From positions 1 through 43,371 of the IMG/VR virus record IMGVR_UViG_3300036846_000730: a stretch of 43,371 nucleotides of DNA; one strand, given 5' to 3'. This document shows positions 9,579 to 18,048 of the stretch, piece by piece. Every line of letters begins with the position of its first letter. The first letter of the stretch is position 1. Both the position numbers and the translations under genes were made by a program. This DNA comes from a virus. Under the pieces are notes generated by a model. It was not told where the DNA came from and searched no databases. It saw only the letters and a list, made by a program, of their open reading frames with translations.

Positions 9579-11560
9579 TGCCCACCTCGAGCACCACCTA
9601 CGCGAACGAGCCCGCCGTCCTGGCCGCGGTCGGGCGCGACCCGGCCCAGGGCTGGCAGGTCGTCGGCCGCTCAATGGAGGTGAAGGACCAGTCGGTCACC
9701 GCCCCCGACACGCTCGCCGACGGCAGCGTCAACCCGGACGCGGGCACCAAGAGCACCCAGCCGACCCCGACCGGCAACTACGTCTGGGTGCTCTCGGGCC
9801 CGAACGGCCAGACCGACACGATCAAGGTTCACCCCGAGAGCGACCCGACCAGCCCGAACAAGGGCGGCGTCGGCTACACGGTGACGGCGCCGCCGAGCCG
9901 TGCGCTGAACATGAACGCGCCGCCGCCCAAGGAAGGCGACACGCGGCCGAACGTCAACGGCACCGGCTACCAGATCCAGGAGGTTTACAAGAACGGCGGC
10001 TGGGTCACCGACCCGACCGTCCAGCCGATCCCGTACACGCCCGAGGCGCAGAGCCGGCCAGCGGAGGGCACCAAGCGCTCGACCGTCGACAACGGCTTCC
10101 AGATCGGCCAGGTCTACCAGAACGGCGCCTGGATCACCGACCCGAACGTCAAGCCGATCGCCTGGTCGCCCGCCGCCCAGCGCGAGGGCCAGCTCCCGCA
10201 GAAGGGCGACACGCGCACCAACGTCAGCAACGGCTACCAGGTCACCGAGGTGTACGACGGTGCCAACTGGGCCGTCGACGCCTCGAAGCCGCCGGTGCCG
10301 TTCACGCCCGAGGCGCAGGTCTCGGCAGCTAAGGCCGCGGCCACGCCCAACAAGGGTGACAAGCGGCTGACCAACGACAACGGCTACACGGTCGGCCAGG
10401 TGTACGACGGCACCGCCTGGGTCAGCGACCCGTCGGTCACGCCGATCCCGGTCACGGGCGCCGCCAAGAGCTCGGAAGCCGCCGCGGCGAACCTGCCCAG
10501 CCAGGGCGACAAGCGCATGGCGCCCGACAACGGCTACCTGGTGCCGCAGGTCTACTCGCAGGGCCAGTGGATCCCGGACACCAGCCCTGGTGCGCCCGCG
10601 GCCACCAAATACCTGCCGAGCACGCCGACCACGGTCCAGACCGCGGCCGACCAGCCGTACGTGGCGACGCGCGACGAGAACAACAACCTGACCTGGACGG
10701 CCAACAAGAACTACATGCCGGCCGACCCGGCGCAGCGGGTGGCGCAGCTCCAGCAGCAGGCGCGCGACCAGATGAGCTCGCTCCAGGCGCAGGTCAAGGG
10801 GCAGACGCTCAGCCCGCAGGACGCGCAGTCGCAGTTCCAGTCCTGGTGGCAGACGAACATCGCGCCCCAGCAGGCGGCGGTCCAGGCAGCGCAGCAGCAG
10901 CAGGCGTTCAAGGACCAGACGACCGCCGCGGCGACCCAGAATGCGCAGCTCCAGGCTGCTACCCAGGCGCAGACCGCGGCCACCAGCTACGGCCAGAACG
11001 CGGCCGACATCGCGCTCCGCACGCTGCCCTACCGCGTCGGCGCCGGTTTCGCGCCGATGCTGAACCAGCTCAGCTCGAACATCACCGGCTCGGCCACTGG
11101 CCAGGCGCCGAAGGCGCTCGACATGAGCTCGCTGGTCACCCAGAACCCGGACCCGTCCAGCCTGTACACCCAGGGTGCGGCGTCAGCTCTCGCCCACCTG
11201 AGCCCGACCGCGGCCGGCATCGCCGGCATGCCATCGCCGACGCTGCCCGCCCAGCCCGACATCGCCGGCGCGTTCAACATGAACGCCTACACGCCGCCGG
11301 GCGGCTGGGGCGCCTCACCGCCGCCAGCGCCCGCGGCAGCCGCCGCCGCGGCAGCGCCAGCCGCGGGCCCGCAGACGCCGCTCCAGACAGGAGCGCCGGC
11401 ACCGGGTCCGCAGGTCAGCGGTCAGGGCAGCCAGTGGAACCAGTACCAGCAGTTCACCCCGACCGGCATGCAGAACGTGGCCAGCCCATTCGGGATCCCG
11501 GGCGGGCCCCAGCTCCCCTGGCAAAATCCCTACCAGCTCCCGCCGGGCTACCCCGGTTGA
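9578..11560 (+). CDS. Repeat-containing putative virion protein (660 aa)
   Basis: The start overlaps the stop of the giant gene (TGATG), so the two are translationally coupled. Residues ~110-345 contain five tandem modules of about 45-50 residues. Each has a G(D/T)(T/K)R entry, then an NGYxVxQVYxxGxW core, then a DPxVxPIP exit. The second half is Gln/Ala-rich and probably helical (~390-480), followed by a Pro/Ala-rich linker and a Gly/Pro/Gln-rich tail. There is no signal peptide or membrane helix. Its place between the giant protein and the scaffold suggests a structural role, perhaps internal virion or tail-associated. The aromatic YxxGxW repeats could bind carbohydrate or form small beta modules, but that is a guess. 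Confidence 0.65.
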   Translation: MPTSSTTYANEPAVLAAVGRDPAQGWQVVGRSMEVKDQSVTAPDTLADGSVNPDAGTKSTQPTPTGNYVWVLSGPNGQTDTIKVHPESDPTSPNKGGVGYTVTAPPSRALNMNAPPPKEGDTRPNVNGTGYQIQEVYKNGGWVTDPTVQPIPYTPEAQSRPAEGTKRSTVDNGFQIGQVYQNGAWITDPNVKPIAWSPAAQREGQLPQKGDTRTNVSNGYQVTEVYDGANWAVDASKPPVPFTPEAQVSAAKAAATPNKGDKRLTNDNGYTVGQVYDGTAWVSDPSVTPIPVTGAAKSSEAAAANLPSQGDKRMAPDNGYLVPQVYSQGQWIPDTSPGAPAATKYLPSTPTTVQTAADQPYVATRDENNNLTWTANKNYMPADPAQRVAQLQQQARDQMSSLQAQVKGQTLSPQDAQSQFQSWWQTNIAPQQAAVQAAQQQQAFKDQTTAAATQNAQLQAATQAQTAATSYGQNAADIALRTLPYRVGAGFAPMLNQLSSNITGSATGQAPKALDMSSLVTQNPDPSSLYTQGAASALAHLSPTAAGIAGMPSPTLPAQPDIAGAFNMNAYTPPGGWGASPPPAPAAAAAAAAPAAGPQTPLQTGAPAPGPQVSGQGSQWNQYQQFTPTGMQNVASPFGIPGGPQLPWQNPYQLPPGYPG

Positions 11561-11583
11561 CGGGAGGCTAGACGAGGCAGACA

Positions 11584-12336
11584 ATGGCCGACGAAAACAC
11601 TGCTCCTTCTCCGCAGACTCCACCCGATGCAGCTCGAGCTGCGCCGCCTTCGGAGTCCTCGGCCGGGGAGTCGGAAGACCGCTCATGGTGGCGCGGACTG
11701 CTGCGGCGACCGAACCCCAACGTGGGCGACCCGGCTTCAGGCCAGGGCACGGAATCGGCCAACGGCAACGGTACGTCGGCCACGGTCAACCTGACGCAGG
11801 AAGAGCTCGATAGGCGTATCCAGGCCGAGACCGACCGCCGCGAGGCGCGCCGCCAGCAGATGACGGCGCAGCAGCAGCAGTTCGAGTCTCGCCGCAAACT
11901 GCGCGACGAAGACCCGTACGCGTACGCCGAGCAGGAGCGTCAGGCCGAGGCGCGGCAGCAGTACGACCAGAACTTCAACAGCATCCTGGGCCAGGTCGGC
12001 GTCCAGCACGATCGAGCGGTGATCGACCCGATAGTGCTCTCCCTCTCCGAGAGCGAGCGCAATCGGATCATGGCGATCGAGGGTGCAGGCGTCGGTCTCG
12101 AGGGCCGCAAGCTGGTCGTCTCCGAGTCGCTCAAGGCACTCGAGAAGCAGTGGAAGGCGGATGGCGCCAGGGCGGCTGAAGCCAGGCTCCGTAAGAATCC
12201 GGCGTTCCGTAAGCAGGTCTTCGGCGAGCAGCGAGGGTCGCAGCCCGAGCCCGACCTGCTGCCCGCTTCGGGCGGCAGCTCAGGCGAGGACGGCGACGTG
12301 TCGAATATCCTCCGCCGTTCGCTCGGTCGGGGGTAG
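11584..12336 (+). CDS. Putative capsid scaffolding protein (250 aa)
   Basis: This is a 250-aa highly charged protein directly upstream of the major capsid gene, the usual place for a scaffold. An acidic Pro/Ser-rich N-terminus is followed by a helical, Gln/Arg/Glu-rich centre (TQEELDRRIQAETDRREARR) that looks coiled-coil. A basic helical region near 195-215 (ARLRKNPAFRKQVF) follows, then an acidic Gly/Ser stretch and an Arg-containing end (NILRRSLGRG). Phage scaffolds are typically helical with a basic C-terminal capsid-binding part, which this matches in composition. No protease domain is visible, so capsid maturation may not use a phage protease. The assignment rests on position and composition. 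Confidence 0.7.
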   Translation: MADENTAPSPQTPPDAARAAPPSESSAGESEDRSWWRGLLRRPNPNVGDPASGQGTESANGNGTSATVNLTQEELDRRIQAETDRREARRQQMTAQQQQFESRRKLRDEDPYAYAEQERQAEARQQYDQNFNSILGQVGVQHDRAVIDPIVLSLSESERNRIMAIEGAGVGLEGRKLVVSESLKALEKQWKADGARAAEARLRKNPAFRKQVFGEQRGSQPEPDLLPASGGSSGEDGDVSNILRRSLGRG

Positions 12337-12354
12337 CCAGAAGGGGCCACTCCG

Positions 12355-13371
12355 ATTCCGTACAACAGCATCACCTCGCGGACGAGCTCGCTGCCGTCCG
12401 CCACCCCGCTCATCCCTGAGGACGTTCAGCACGACATCGTGCAGAGCGTCGAGGTGAAGAGCGCGGCCATGCAGCTCATGCCGCATGTGACGATGAAAAG
12501 GGCCCAACAGAGGATCCCGGTCCTCGCGCAGCTCCCGGTTGCGTACTGGATTACGGGCGCCACGCTGGACGCCCGCGACATCGGTCTCAAGCAGACGACG
12601 AACCTGGCCTGGGACAACGTCTATCTCAACGCCGAAGAGATGGCAGTCCTGGTGCCAATCGCCCAGAACCTGCTCGACGACATCGACTACGACTTCTGGT
12701 CGGAAGTCAAACCCAAGGTGACCGAAGCCTTTGCGGTCGCATTGGATGACGCCATATTTTTCGGCACCAATGCGCCCACAACCTGGCCGCAGGCGATCGT
12801 GCCGGCGACCGCCGCCGCGGGCAACCAGGTGATCGTCGGTGCGAACACGCCCGACTTCCTCCAGGACGTGTCCGCGGGTATGGGCGCCGTCGAGGCGGAC
12901 GGTTTCGACGTCACCGGCTTCTGGGCACGGCGCCAGGTGCGAGCGGCGCTGCGCAAACTGCGCACCACCACCAACGCGTTCCTCCTGTACGGCGACGACG
13001 TCGGGCCGCAGAACGCACCCAACGTGAGCTCGCTCTTCGGCGAGCCGATCGTCTTCTCGAACGCCGGTCTGTCGAGCTTCAACACTGGCGCTTCCGGCTA
13101 CTCAATGGTCGGTGGTCAGTGGGATCAAAGCATGCTTGCTATCCGCGAAGATATCAGCATGCAAATGTTCGACCAGGGCGTCATAACTGACAATGGAAGC
13201 CCGCCTCAAGTAATTTACAACCTGATCCAGCAAGATATGGTTGTACTGCGCGTCATTGCACGCTTCGCCTGGGCGGTTCCCAACCCGGTTAACCGCATGC
13301 AGCAAACGAAGGCGAACCGTTACCCGTTCTTCTCGCTGCAGCAGAAGGCGACCACGGGCGGCGAGGGTTAG
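12355..13371 (+). CDS. Major capsid protein, HK97 fold (338 aa, apparent ATT start)
   Basis: The C-terminal ~310 residues read as an HK97-type major capsid protein, with ...LPVAYWITGATLDARDIGLK near the start and NLIQQDMVVLRVIARFAW near the end. The first ATG/GTG/TTG-type start is GTG at 12439, which would remove the conserved N-arm. Reading upstream in frame gives PYNSITSRTSSLPSATPLIP, close to the N-terminus typical of this family (M-x-Y-x-S-I-I-S-R-T...LIPE). That places the start at ATT (12355), eight bases after AGAAGGGG (12339-12346). ATT is a rare start codon, used by infC among others. A sequencing error from ATG is the alternative. The gene follows the scaffold and precedes a decoration-type protein. 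Bases ~13090-13265 use noticeably more A/T-ending codons than the rest. Confidence 0.9.
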   Translation: MPYNSITSRTSSLPSATPLIPEDVQHDIVQSVEVKSAAMQLMPHVTMKRAQQRIPVLAQLPVAYWITGATLDARDIGLKQTTNLAWDNVYLNAEEMAVLVPIAQNLLDDIDYDFWSEVKPKVTEAFAVALDDAIFFGTNAPTTWPQAIVPATAAAGNQVIVGANTPDFLQDVSAGMGAVEADGFDVTGFWARRQVRAALRKLRTTTNAFLLYGDDVGPQNAPNVSSLFGEPIVFSNAGLSSFNTGASGYSMVGGQWDQSMLAIREDISMQMFDQGVITDNGSPPQVIYNLIQQDMVVLRVIARFAWAVPNPVNRMQQTKANRYPFFSLQQKATTGGEG

Positions 13372-13380
13372 GAGAGAACC

Positions 13381-13977
13381 ATGACCCAGGACGCTCCCGA
13401 GCAGCTGGCGCTGCCGGCGGCGATCCGCCTGCTCGCGCCGGCCAACAACGGGCCGATCCTGTACGCCCGCGGTCGGGTGGTGGCGCCCTGGGACCAGAAC
13501 AGCTACACCTCGCTACGCTTCTCAGGACGCGCCGCAGACGCCGCCGCGGCCGACGGCCAGGTATCGAACCAGGGCACCGCGGCAGGCACCTTCACGGCGC
13601 CCTGGAACGATTCCAGTGGGCGCCTGTACGCGGCCGGCAGCCTGGCTACGGTCAGCGCCGCGGACGCCGCCCTGGCCAGGCTGGCGGGCAAGCTGGACAG
13701 TTCTGTCCTGCCCCCGCCCACGGTCAGCGCGGTGTCCGCGACCGCCCAGGGCGGTGGCGTGGTCCGCTTCAACTGGACGACCAACCAGGTCTGTGCGGTC
13801 ACCATCCAGTTCGGACCGACCACCGCCTACGGGACGAGCTTCAGCCCGCCCGCGGGCACGGGTGCGCAGACCTATCTGTACGGCATCATCGCCACCGGCC
13901 TGACCCACTACCTGGTCACGGTGACCAGCGTCTGGGGCACCACGGCCGGCACCGATGCGACGGTGACGGTGACCTGA
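13381..13977 (+). CDS. Putative capsid decoration protein with Ig/FnIII-like C-terminal domain (198 aa)
   Basis: The gene lies 9 bases after the capsid gene with GGAGAG before its ATG. The N-terminal ~115 residues are a compact Ala/Gly-rich unknown domain. After a Pro linker (VLPPPTVSAV), residues ~118-198 look like a fibronectin-III or Ig-like beta sandwich: ...VRFNWTTNQVCAVTIQFG..TTAYGTS...YLVTVTSVWG...ATVTV, with the Trp and Tyr spacing of that fold. Ig-like domains are common on capsid surfaces of tailed phages. Surface decoration or weak carbohydrate binding is an inference from the fold and from the position next to the capsid gene. Confidence 0.65.
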   Translation: MTQDAPEQLALPAAIRLLAPANNGPILYARGRVVAPWDQNSYTSLRFSGRAADAAAADGQVSNQGTAAGTFTAPWNDSSGRLYAAGSLATVSAADAALARLAGKLDSSVLPPPTVSAVSATAQGGGVVRFNWTTNQVCAVTIQFGPTTAYGTSFSPPAGTGAQTYLYGIIATGLTHYLVTVTSVWGTTAGTDATVTVT

Positions 13978-14138
13978 TGCCGCCGTACAAGAAGCCCGTC
14001 AGTCGAGCTCAGGCTCGGCTGTTCGGCGCTGCCGCGGGCGGGAACATCCCTGGTTTCTCGCCCGCGGACGCCCGAAACAAGCTCCGCGGTGTGAAGGAAG
14101 CGAAGCTGCCGACGCGCAAAAAGAGAAGGAGCAAGTGA
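13977..14138 (+). CDS. Small basic phage protein (53 aa)
   Basis: The ATG overlaps the previous stop (TGATG). The product is MPPYKKPVSRAQARLFGAAA then GGNIPGFSPADARNKLRG and a Lys/Arg-rich tail. The pattern RAQARLFGAA...G.SPADARNKLRG is one I recognise from small conserved proteins in phage structural regions, function unknown. Strong basic charge (ending RKKRRSK) suggests binding to nucleic acid or to an acidic partner. The gene sits in the head/connector cluster. Confidence 0.7.
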   Translation: MPPYKKPVSRAQARLFGAAAGGNIPGFSPADARNKLRGVKEAKLPTRKKRRSK

Positions 14139-14139
14139 C

Positions 14140-14436
14140 ATGCCAAAGAGCATCCTGCTCGCACCGTGGACCGACAGTAAGGGCGAACCGCACGCCGCCG
14201 GCGCCGAGGTGGACGTCTCCGACGAGGAGTACCAGGCGCTGCGCCAGGACGGGAAGATCGCCAACACCGAGCAGCCGTACCAGGGCCAGGAGGGCCACTA
14301 CGGCGACGTGACCACGCGCACCGACGTCCAGGGCACGGCGGTGCCGACGCTCGGCGACACCGACGTGAACAAGCCCAGCTCGGACGACGACGACGACGAG
14401 GACAAGCCCGTCAATCGGAGCTCGCGCAAGCGGTGA
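14140..14436 (+). CDS. Hypothetical head-region protein (98 aa)
   Basis: One base separates it from the previous stop. The first ~45 residues (ILLAPWTDSKGEPHAAGAEV then DVSDEEYQALRQDGKI) follow a pattern common in small phage head proteins: a short hydrophobic strand, a Gly-rich turn, a V-D-V-S strand and a helix ending in a DGKI turn. The C-terminus has a run of acidic residues (SSDDDDDEDK) and then a basic end. The gene lies between decoration-type and connector-type genes. No catalytic motif was seen and no firm function can be assigned. Confidence 0.6.
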   Translation: MPKSILLAPWTDSKGEPHAAGAEVDVSDEEYQALRQDGKIANTEQPYQGQEGHYGDVTTRTDVQGTAVPTLGDTDVNKPSSDDDDDEDKPVNRSSRKR

Positions 14437-15389
14437 TCACGCTCGCCCAGCTCGAGCTCGAGCTCGCCCGTCGGGTGGGCCCGTTCAAGGTGCTCACCGC
14501 GGACGCGACCAGCCCGACGATCAGCACCACCACCTTCGGCGTCATGCCGTACCTCCAGTCGAGCCTCGAGCTGGACGAGATCTCGAACCTGTTCGCGCTC
14601 CGCCGCGGCGTCCACGCCGACGGCACGCCCGTGGCCACCATCAACCCGCTCGATCGGCAGCGGCGGGTGGCCACGGTCGACGCCTCCAAGGGCACCTTCG
14701 AGGTGGACCGCCCCTGGCAGAACCCGCTCGACCCGTCCGAGCAGGTCGAGTTCCACCATCTGGACCCGGAGCAGGAGCTGCGGCCGGCCGCGCTGGCGGG
14801 CCTGCGGCGCTGCACCGTCGAGGACCGATTCCTCCTCGGTCCCGGCTTTGTGTACGAGTGCGACCTGACCGCCTCGGTACCCTGGTTGACCACCACCAGC
14901 CAGGTACGCGCCGTCCAGGTCGGTCCCAACCCCGGCGGCTGGCCAGGCACCTGGGGCGGTGCGATCGACATCCCCTTCGAGACCTTCATGGAGTGCGGCC
15001 ATGTCTGGATCAGGGTGGCCAACGGCGACATGTCGCCGTACTACGGCGGGCTGTACATCACCGCCCTGCACTCGTACGTTGACCTGGCCAGCGGTTGCCC
15101 CGGCACCGACCCCAGCCTGGACACCTCGACCTTCGCCTGCGACCTGAGCTGGGCCGCGGCGATGGGCCACATCGAAGCCTGGCACACGCTCAGCGCCAGG
15201 ATGCAGGCTGCCGCGGGCGCCGGCTGGCAGAGCTCGCAGGCGATGGCTGCCGCGGAGGCGAGCCGACAAGCCTGGCTGCACCGCCCGCCGTCTCGAGACC
15301 GCTTCGGCTTCGACCGCGTCGAGATGTGGGGCTTCGGCGGCAGCGGCTGGTCCGATAGCGCCCGACGGCCGACGGTGGTCAACTCTTGA
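14433..15389 (+). CDS. Putative head-tail connector/neck protein (318 aa)
   Basis: The GTG start overlaps the stop of the upstream gene (GTGA). The 318-aa protein begins with a short helix ([16 protein letters not shown]), followed by a mixed alpha/beta domain and a C-terminal half rich in Trp and Ala helices ([20 protein letters not shown]). There is no signal peptide or transmembrane segment. Its place after the head genes and before the tail fibres, together with its length and composition, fits an adaptor or neck protein. No diagnostic motif was found, so the function is inferred from position. Confidence 0.5.
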   Translation: MITLAQLELELARRVGPFKVLTADATSPTISTTTFGVMPYLQSSLELDEISNLFALRRGVHADGTPVATINPLDRQRRVATVDASKGTFEVDRPWQNPLDPSEQVEFHHLDPEQELRPAALAGLRRCTVEDRFLLGPGFVYECDLTASVPWLTTTSQVRAVQVGPNPGGWPGTWGGAIDIPFETFMECGHVWIRVANGDMSPYYGGLYITALHSYVDLASGCPGTDPSLDTSTFACDLSWAAAMGHIEAWHTLSARMQAAAGAGWQSSQAMAAAEASRQAWLHRPPSRDRFGFDRVEMWGFGGSGWSDSARRPTVVNS

Positions 15390-17755
15390 CGATCACGGTC
15401 GACCCGATCACCGGCTCCTCGCCGATGGTGCCGATCCATACCGACTCGCCGCCGACGGTGGTCGTCCCCTGCCCCGAGTCAGTCGGCCCGCCCGGGCCAG
15501 CCGGTCCCCAGGGAGCTCCTGGGCCGCAGGGCCCGTCGGGTGTCGGCGGGCCACCAGGAGCCGCGGGGGCGACTGGTGGACCCGGCCCGCCTGGGCCGAC
15601 GGGTGCGGTCGGCCCGCCTGGCCAGAGCGGCCCCCAGGGCGTCCCTGGGCCTGCCGGTGGCCAGGGTCCGATCGGGCCCCAGGGCGTTCCTGGCACCAGC
15701 ATCAACATCAAGGGCTCGGTGCCGAGCTACCCGAACCTGCCCGTGGCCGGCGTCAGCAACGGCGACGCCTGGATTACCACCGACACCGGTCACCTGTGGA
15801 TCTGGAACGGGTCAGTCTGGATCGACGCTGGTCCGTTCCAGGGACCACCTGGTCCGCAGGGCATCCAGGGTGTCCAGGGCCCCGTCGGAGCCACCGGCGC
15901 TCAGGGTATCCAGGGCGTGCCTGGTGCGACCGGCAGTACGGGTGCTACCGGTCCCGCGGGCGCTACGGGTCCACAGGGTGTCAAGGGTGACCAGGGCAAC
16001 ACCGGCCCCGCTGGTCCAACAGGCAGCACGGGCAGCCAGGGACCGATCGGCAATACGGGCCCCGCGGGACCAACGGGTGCGACGGGTGTCCAGGGACCAG
16101 CCGGCCAGGGCGTCCCTGCCGGTGGTACGACCGGACAGGCACTCGAGAAATCGTCTAACAGCGACTACGCCACGGTCTGGACCACGCTGGCCTACCTGCC
16201 GCTGACCGGCGGCACACTCAGCGGACCAGGCACGCTCACCGCCGCTGGCCAGATCACCGCCCAGAACGGTGTGATCCTGACGGGCGGGAATTTCTCAGTG
16301 CCGAGCGGCCAGTCGATCCTGTGGAACAACGACCAGGCGCACCGGATCACCGACAACCCGGCGAGCAACATCATGGAGTTCCATGAGTGGCTTGCGGATT
16401 TCCGCTTCTACCGCAACGACTCGAACAATTACATCCACTTCCTGGGCACCGGTTCAGGTGCGGACTTCATGCTGGAGAACCCGACCGGCATGATGCAGGT
16501 CCGATCCCCGACCAGTTACGCAATGGTCAGCAGCCTGAACGGCTCACACATGTCGAACAACGCCTACTACGACGGTGCCAACTGGCAACGCTGGAGTACC
16601 AGCACCCCGTCGTACCTGTTCAACACCACATCCTGGCTCTACGCGACGGCGGCGACAGGCAACATCGCCTGGGCTACCGCCATGTCGTGGGGCAGCACCG
16701 GCCTGACGATCAACGCCGGCGGTGTTTTCCTGCCCAGCGGTGGCGGCATCATCCGGGGCAGCGCTACGCCGGGCACCACCGACCTGGGGATCTACGGCCA
16801 GACGGCCAACTTCCTGCGGCTCGCCAACGCGAACAACATCGTCATGTACACCGACGCGGCAGCGGGCAACAGTTGGATCGGCGGTACGGCCGCGCTCACG
16901 CTCGACACCAGCCGCAACGCGACCTTCGGTGGTGCAATCTCCAACGGCACGAACCCGATCAACTGCGGCGACGTTCACGCCAGCCGCAGCGGCTCGTCGG
17001 GCGTGTACTACCTCGGCTCAGACGGTACCCACTACATCTACTACGACGGCTCAGCCTGGCAGTTCTCTGGTGCCGGCACGTTGAACTTCAACGGGCCGAT
17101 GACGCTAACCAACAACGGCCTGAGTGGCGTTTCGCAGCTAACTTTCAACCCGGGCTGGTACATCACACCCAGCGGGAACGACCTGTACTACCGGTCGGGC
17201 GGCAGCGGCTACCACTACTTCCAGAGCACCGGCGGCAGCAACGGCACCATCGTCTGCGCCAACGTTTCGGCCAGCAGCACTTGCGACGTGGCGACATGGA
17301 TTCGCTGCCAGAACGGCACGCTCTACATGACCACGCTCGGCGGTTCCGTTGGCATCCAGGTCGACAACGCCACCAACGGAAACTGGAACCACTACGCACC
17401 CAACGGCACGGGCAACATCAGAATGATGCATGCAGATGGGAGCTGGTGCGGAAGCCAGGGGGCAAACTTTCAGGTTCAGAGCGCGGCCCGCTACAAGACC
17501 GACATAAGCTCCATAGCTGACCGCGCCCTGGCGCTGCTCTGCCAGCCCGAGCTACGCGGTGTCGCCTACACGCTCAAGGACAACGGTACCAGGCGCCTGG
17601 GGTTCATCGCCGACGACTGGGCCGAGTTTCTGCCCGAGGTGGTGGGGCGCAACGCGCAGACGGGCGAGGTGGAAACCTTCGACTACGACCAGATCGTGCC
17701 TATTCTGTTCGAGGTGGTCAAGCGACTAGTGAAGGAAGCGGGACTCTGCCGATGA
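15386..17755 (+). CDS. Collagen-like tail fibre/spike with C-terminal S74 intramolecular chaperone (789 aa)
   Basis: A TTG start overlaps the previous stop (TTGA). Two collagen-like Gly-X-Y blocks (residues ~33-108 and ~153-243) flank a small domain with paired Trp motifs ([20 protein letters not shown]). A long beta-rich shaft follows. The last ~95 residues are a peptidase S74 chaperone: [10 protein letters not shown] holds the Ser699/Lys704 dyad with the five-residue spacing used for self-cleavage, followed by [16 protein letters not shown] and [18 protein letters not shown]74 domains trimerise the fibre and then cut themselves off. The expected role is a trimeric receptor-binding fibre. 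The stretch ~17400-17520 uses atypically A/T-rich codons. Confidence 0.85.
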   Translation: MTITVDPITGSSPMVPIHTDSPPTVVVPCPESVGPPGPAGPQGAPGPQGPSGVGGPPGAAGATGGPGPPGPTGAVGPPGQSGPQGVPGPAGGQGPIGPQGVPGTSINIKGSVPSYPNLPVAGVSNGDAWITTDTGHLWIWNGSVWIDAGPFQGPPGPQGIQGVQGPVGATGAQGIQGVPGATGSTGATGPAGATGPQGVKGDQGNTGPAGPTGSTGSQGPIGNTGPAGPTGATGVQGPAGQGVPAGGTTGQALEKSSNSDYATVWTTLAYLPLTGGTLSGPGTLTAAGQITAQNGVILTGGNFSVPSGQSILWNNDQAHRITDNPASNIMEFHEWLADFRFYRNDSNNYIHFLGTGSGADFMLENPTGMMQVRSPTSYAMVSSLNGSHMSNNAYYDGANWQRWSTSTPSYLFNTTSWLYATAATGNIAWATAMSWGSTGLTINAGGVFLPSGGGIIRGSATPGTTDLGIYGQTANFLRLANANNIVMYTDAAAGNSWIGGTAALTLDTSRNATFGGAISNGTNPINCGDVHASRSGSSGVYYLGSDGTHYIYYDGSAWQFSGAGTLNFNGPMTLTNNGLSGVSQLTFNPGWYITPSGNDLYYRSGGSGYHYFQSTGGSNGTIVCANVSASSTCDVATWIRCQNGTLYMTTLGGSVGIQVDNATNGNWNHYAPNGTGNIRMMHADGSWCGSQGANFQVQSAARYKTDISSIADRALALLCQPELRGVAYTLKDNGTRRLGFIADDWAEFLPEVVGRNAQTGEVETFDYDQIVPILFEVVKRLVKEAGLCR

Positions 17756-18048
17756 GCCTTCAAGACGAGTACGTCGAGTCAACCAACCCGTCACTCCAGA
17801 GCCGGGTCCAGATGTCGATGGTGAGCGCGGCCCAGAACATCAGCACCGAGCCGGCGGACACGGCCAACCACTACAACCGCGTCCAGCTCGCGCAGCAGGT
17901 CGCACGTTCGCCGACCATGTTCATGCAGCCGTTCACCACCCTTGTGTGCGCCGAGGGCGTCACCAGCCAGTCGACCGACGAGGAGATCTCGAGCATGGTG
18001 TCCGCGGTCTGGAACACGATGGCCGGCTCGCCTGCGCCCGTTCCGTAG
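17752..18048 (+). CDS. Conserved-type small phage protein of unknown function (98 aa)
   Basis: An ATGA overlap joins it to the fibre gene. The protein is mostly helical ([20 protein letters not shown], then [20 protein letters not shown]) and ends with [20 protein letters not shown] recognise this pattern (NPSLQ.RVQM.MV.AA.NI....ANH.NR..LA..V) from small proteins beside tail genes in other tailed phages, but no function is known to me. It may be a tail-completion or neck factor. Confidence 0.6.
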   Translation: MSLQDEYVESTNPSLQSRVQMSMVSAAQNISTEPADTANHYNRVQLAQQVARSPTMFMQPFTTLVCAEGVTSQSTDEEISSMVSAVWNTMAGSPAPVP

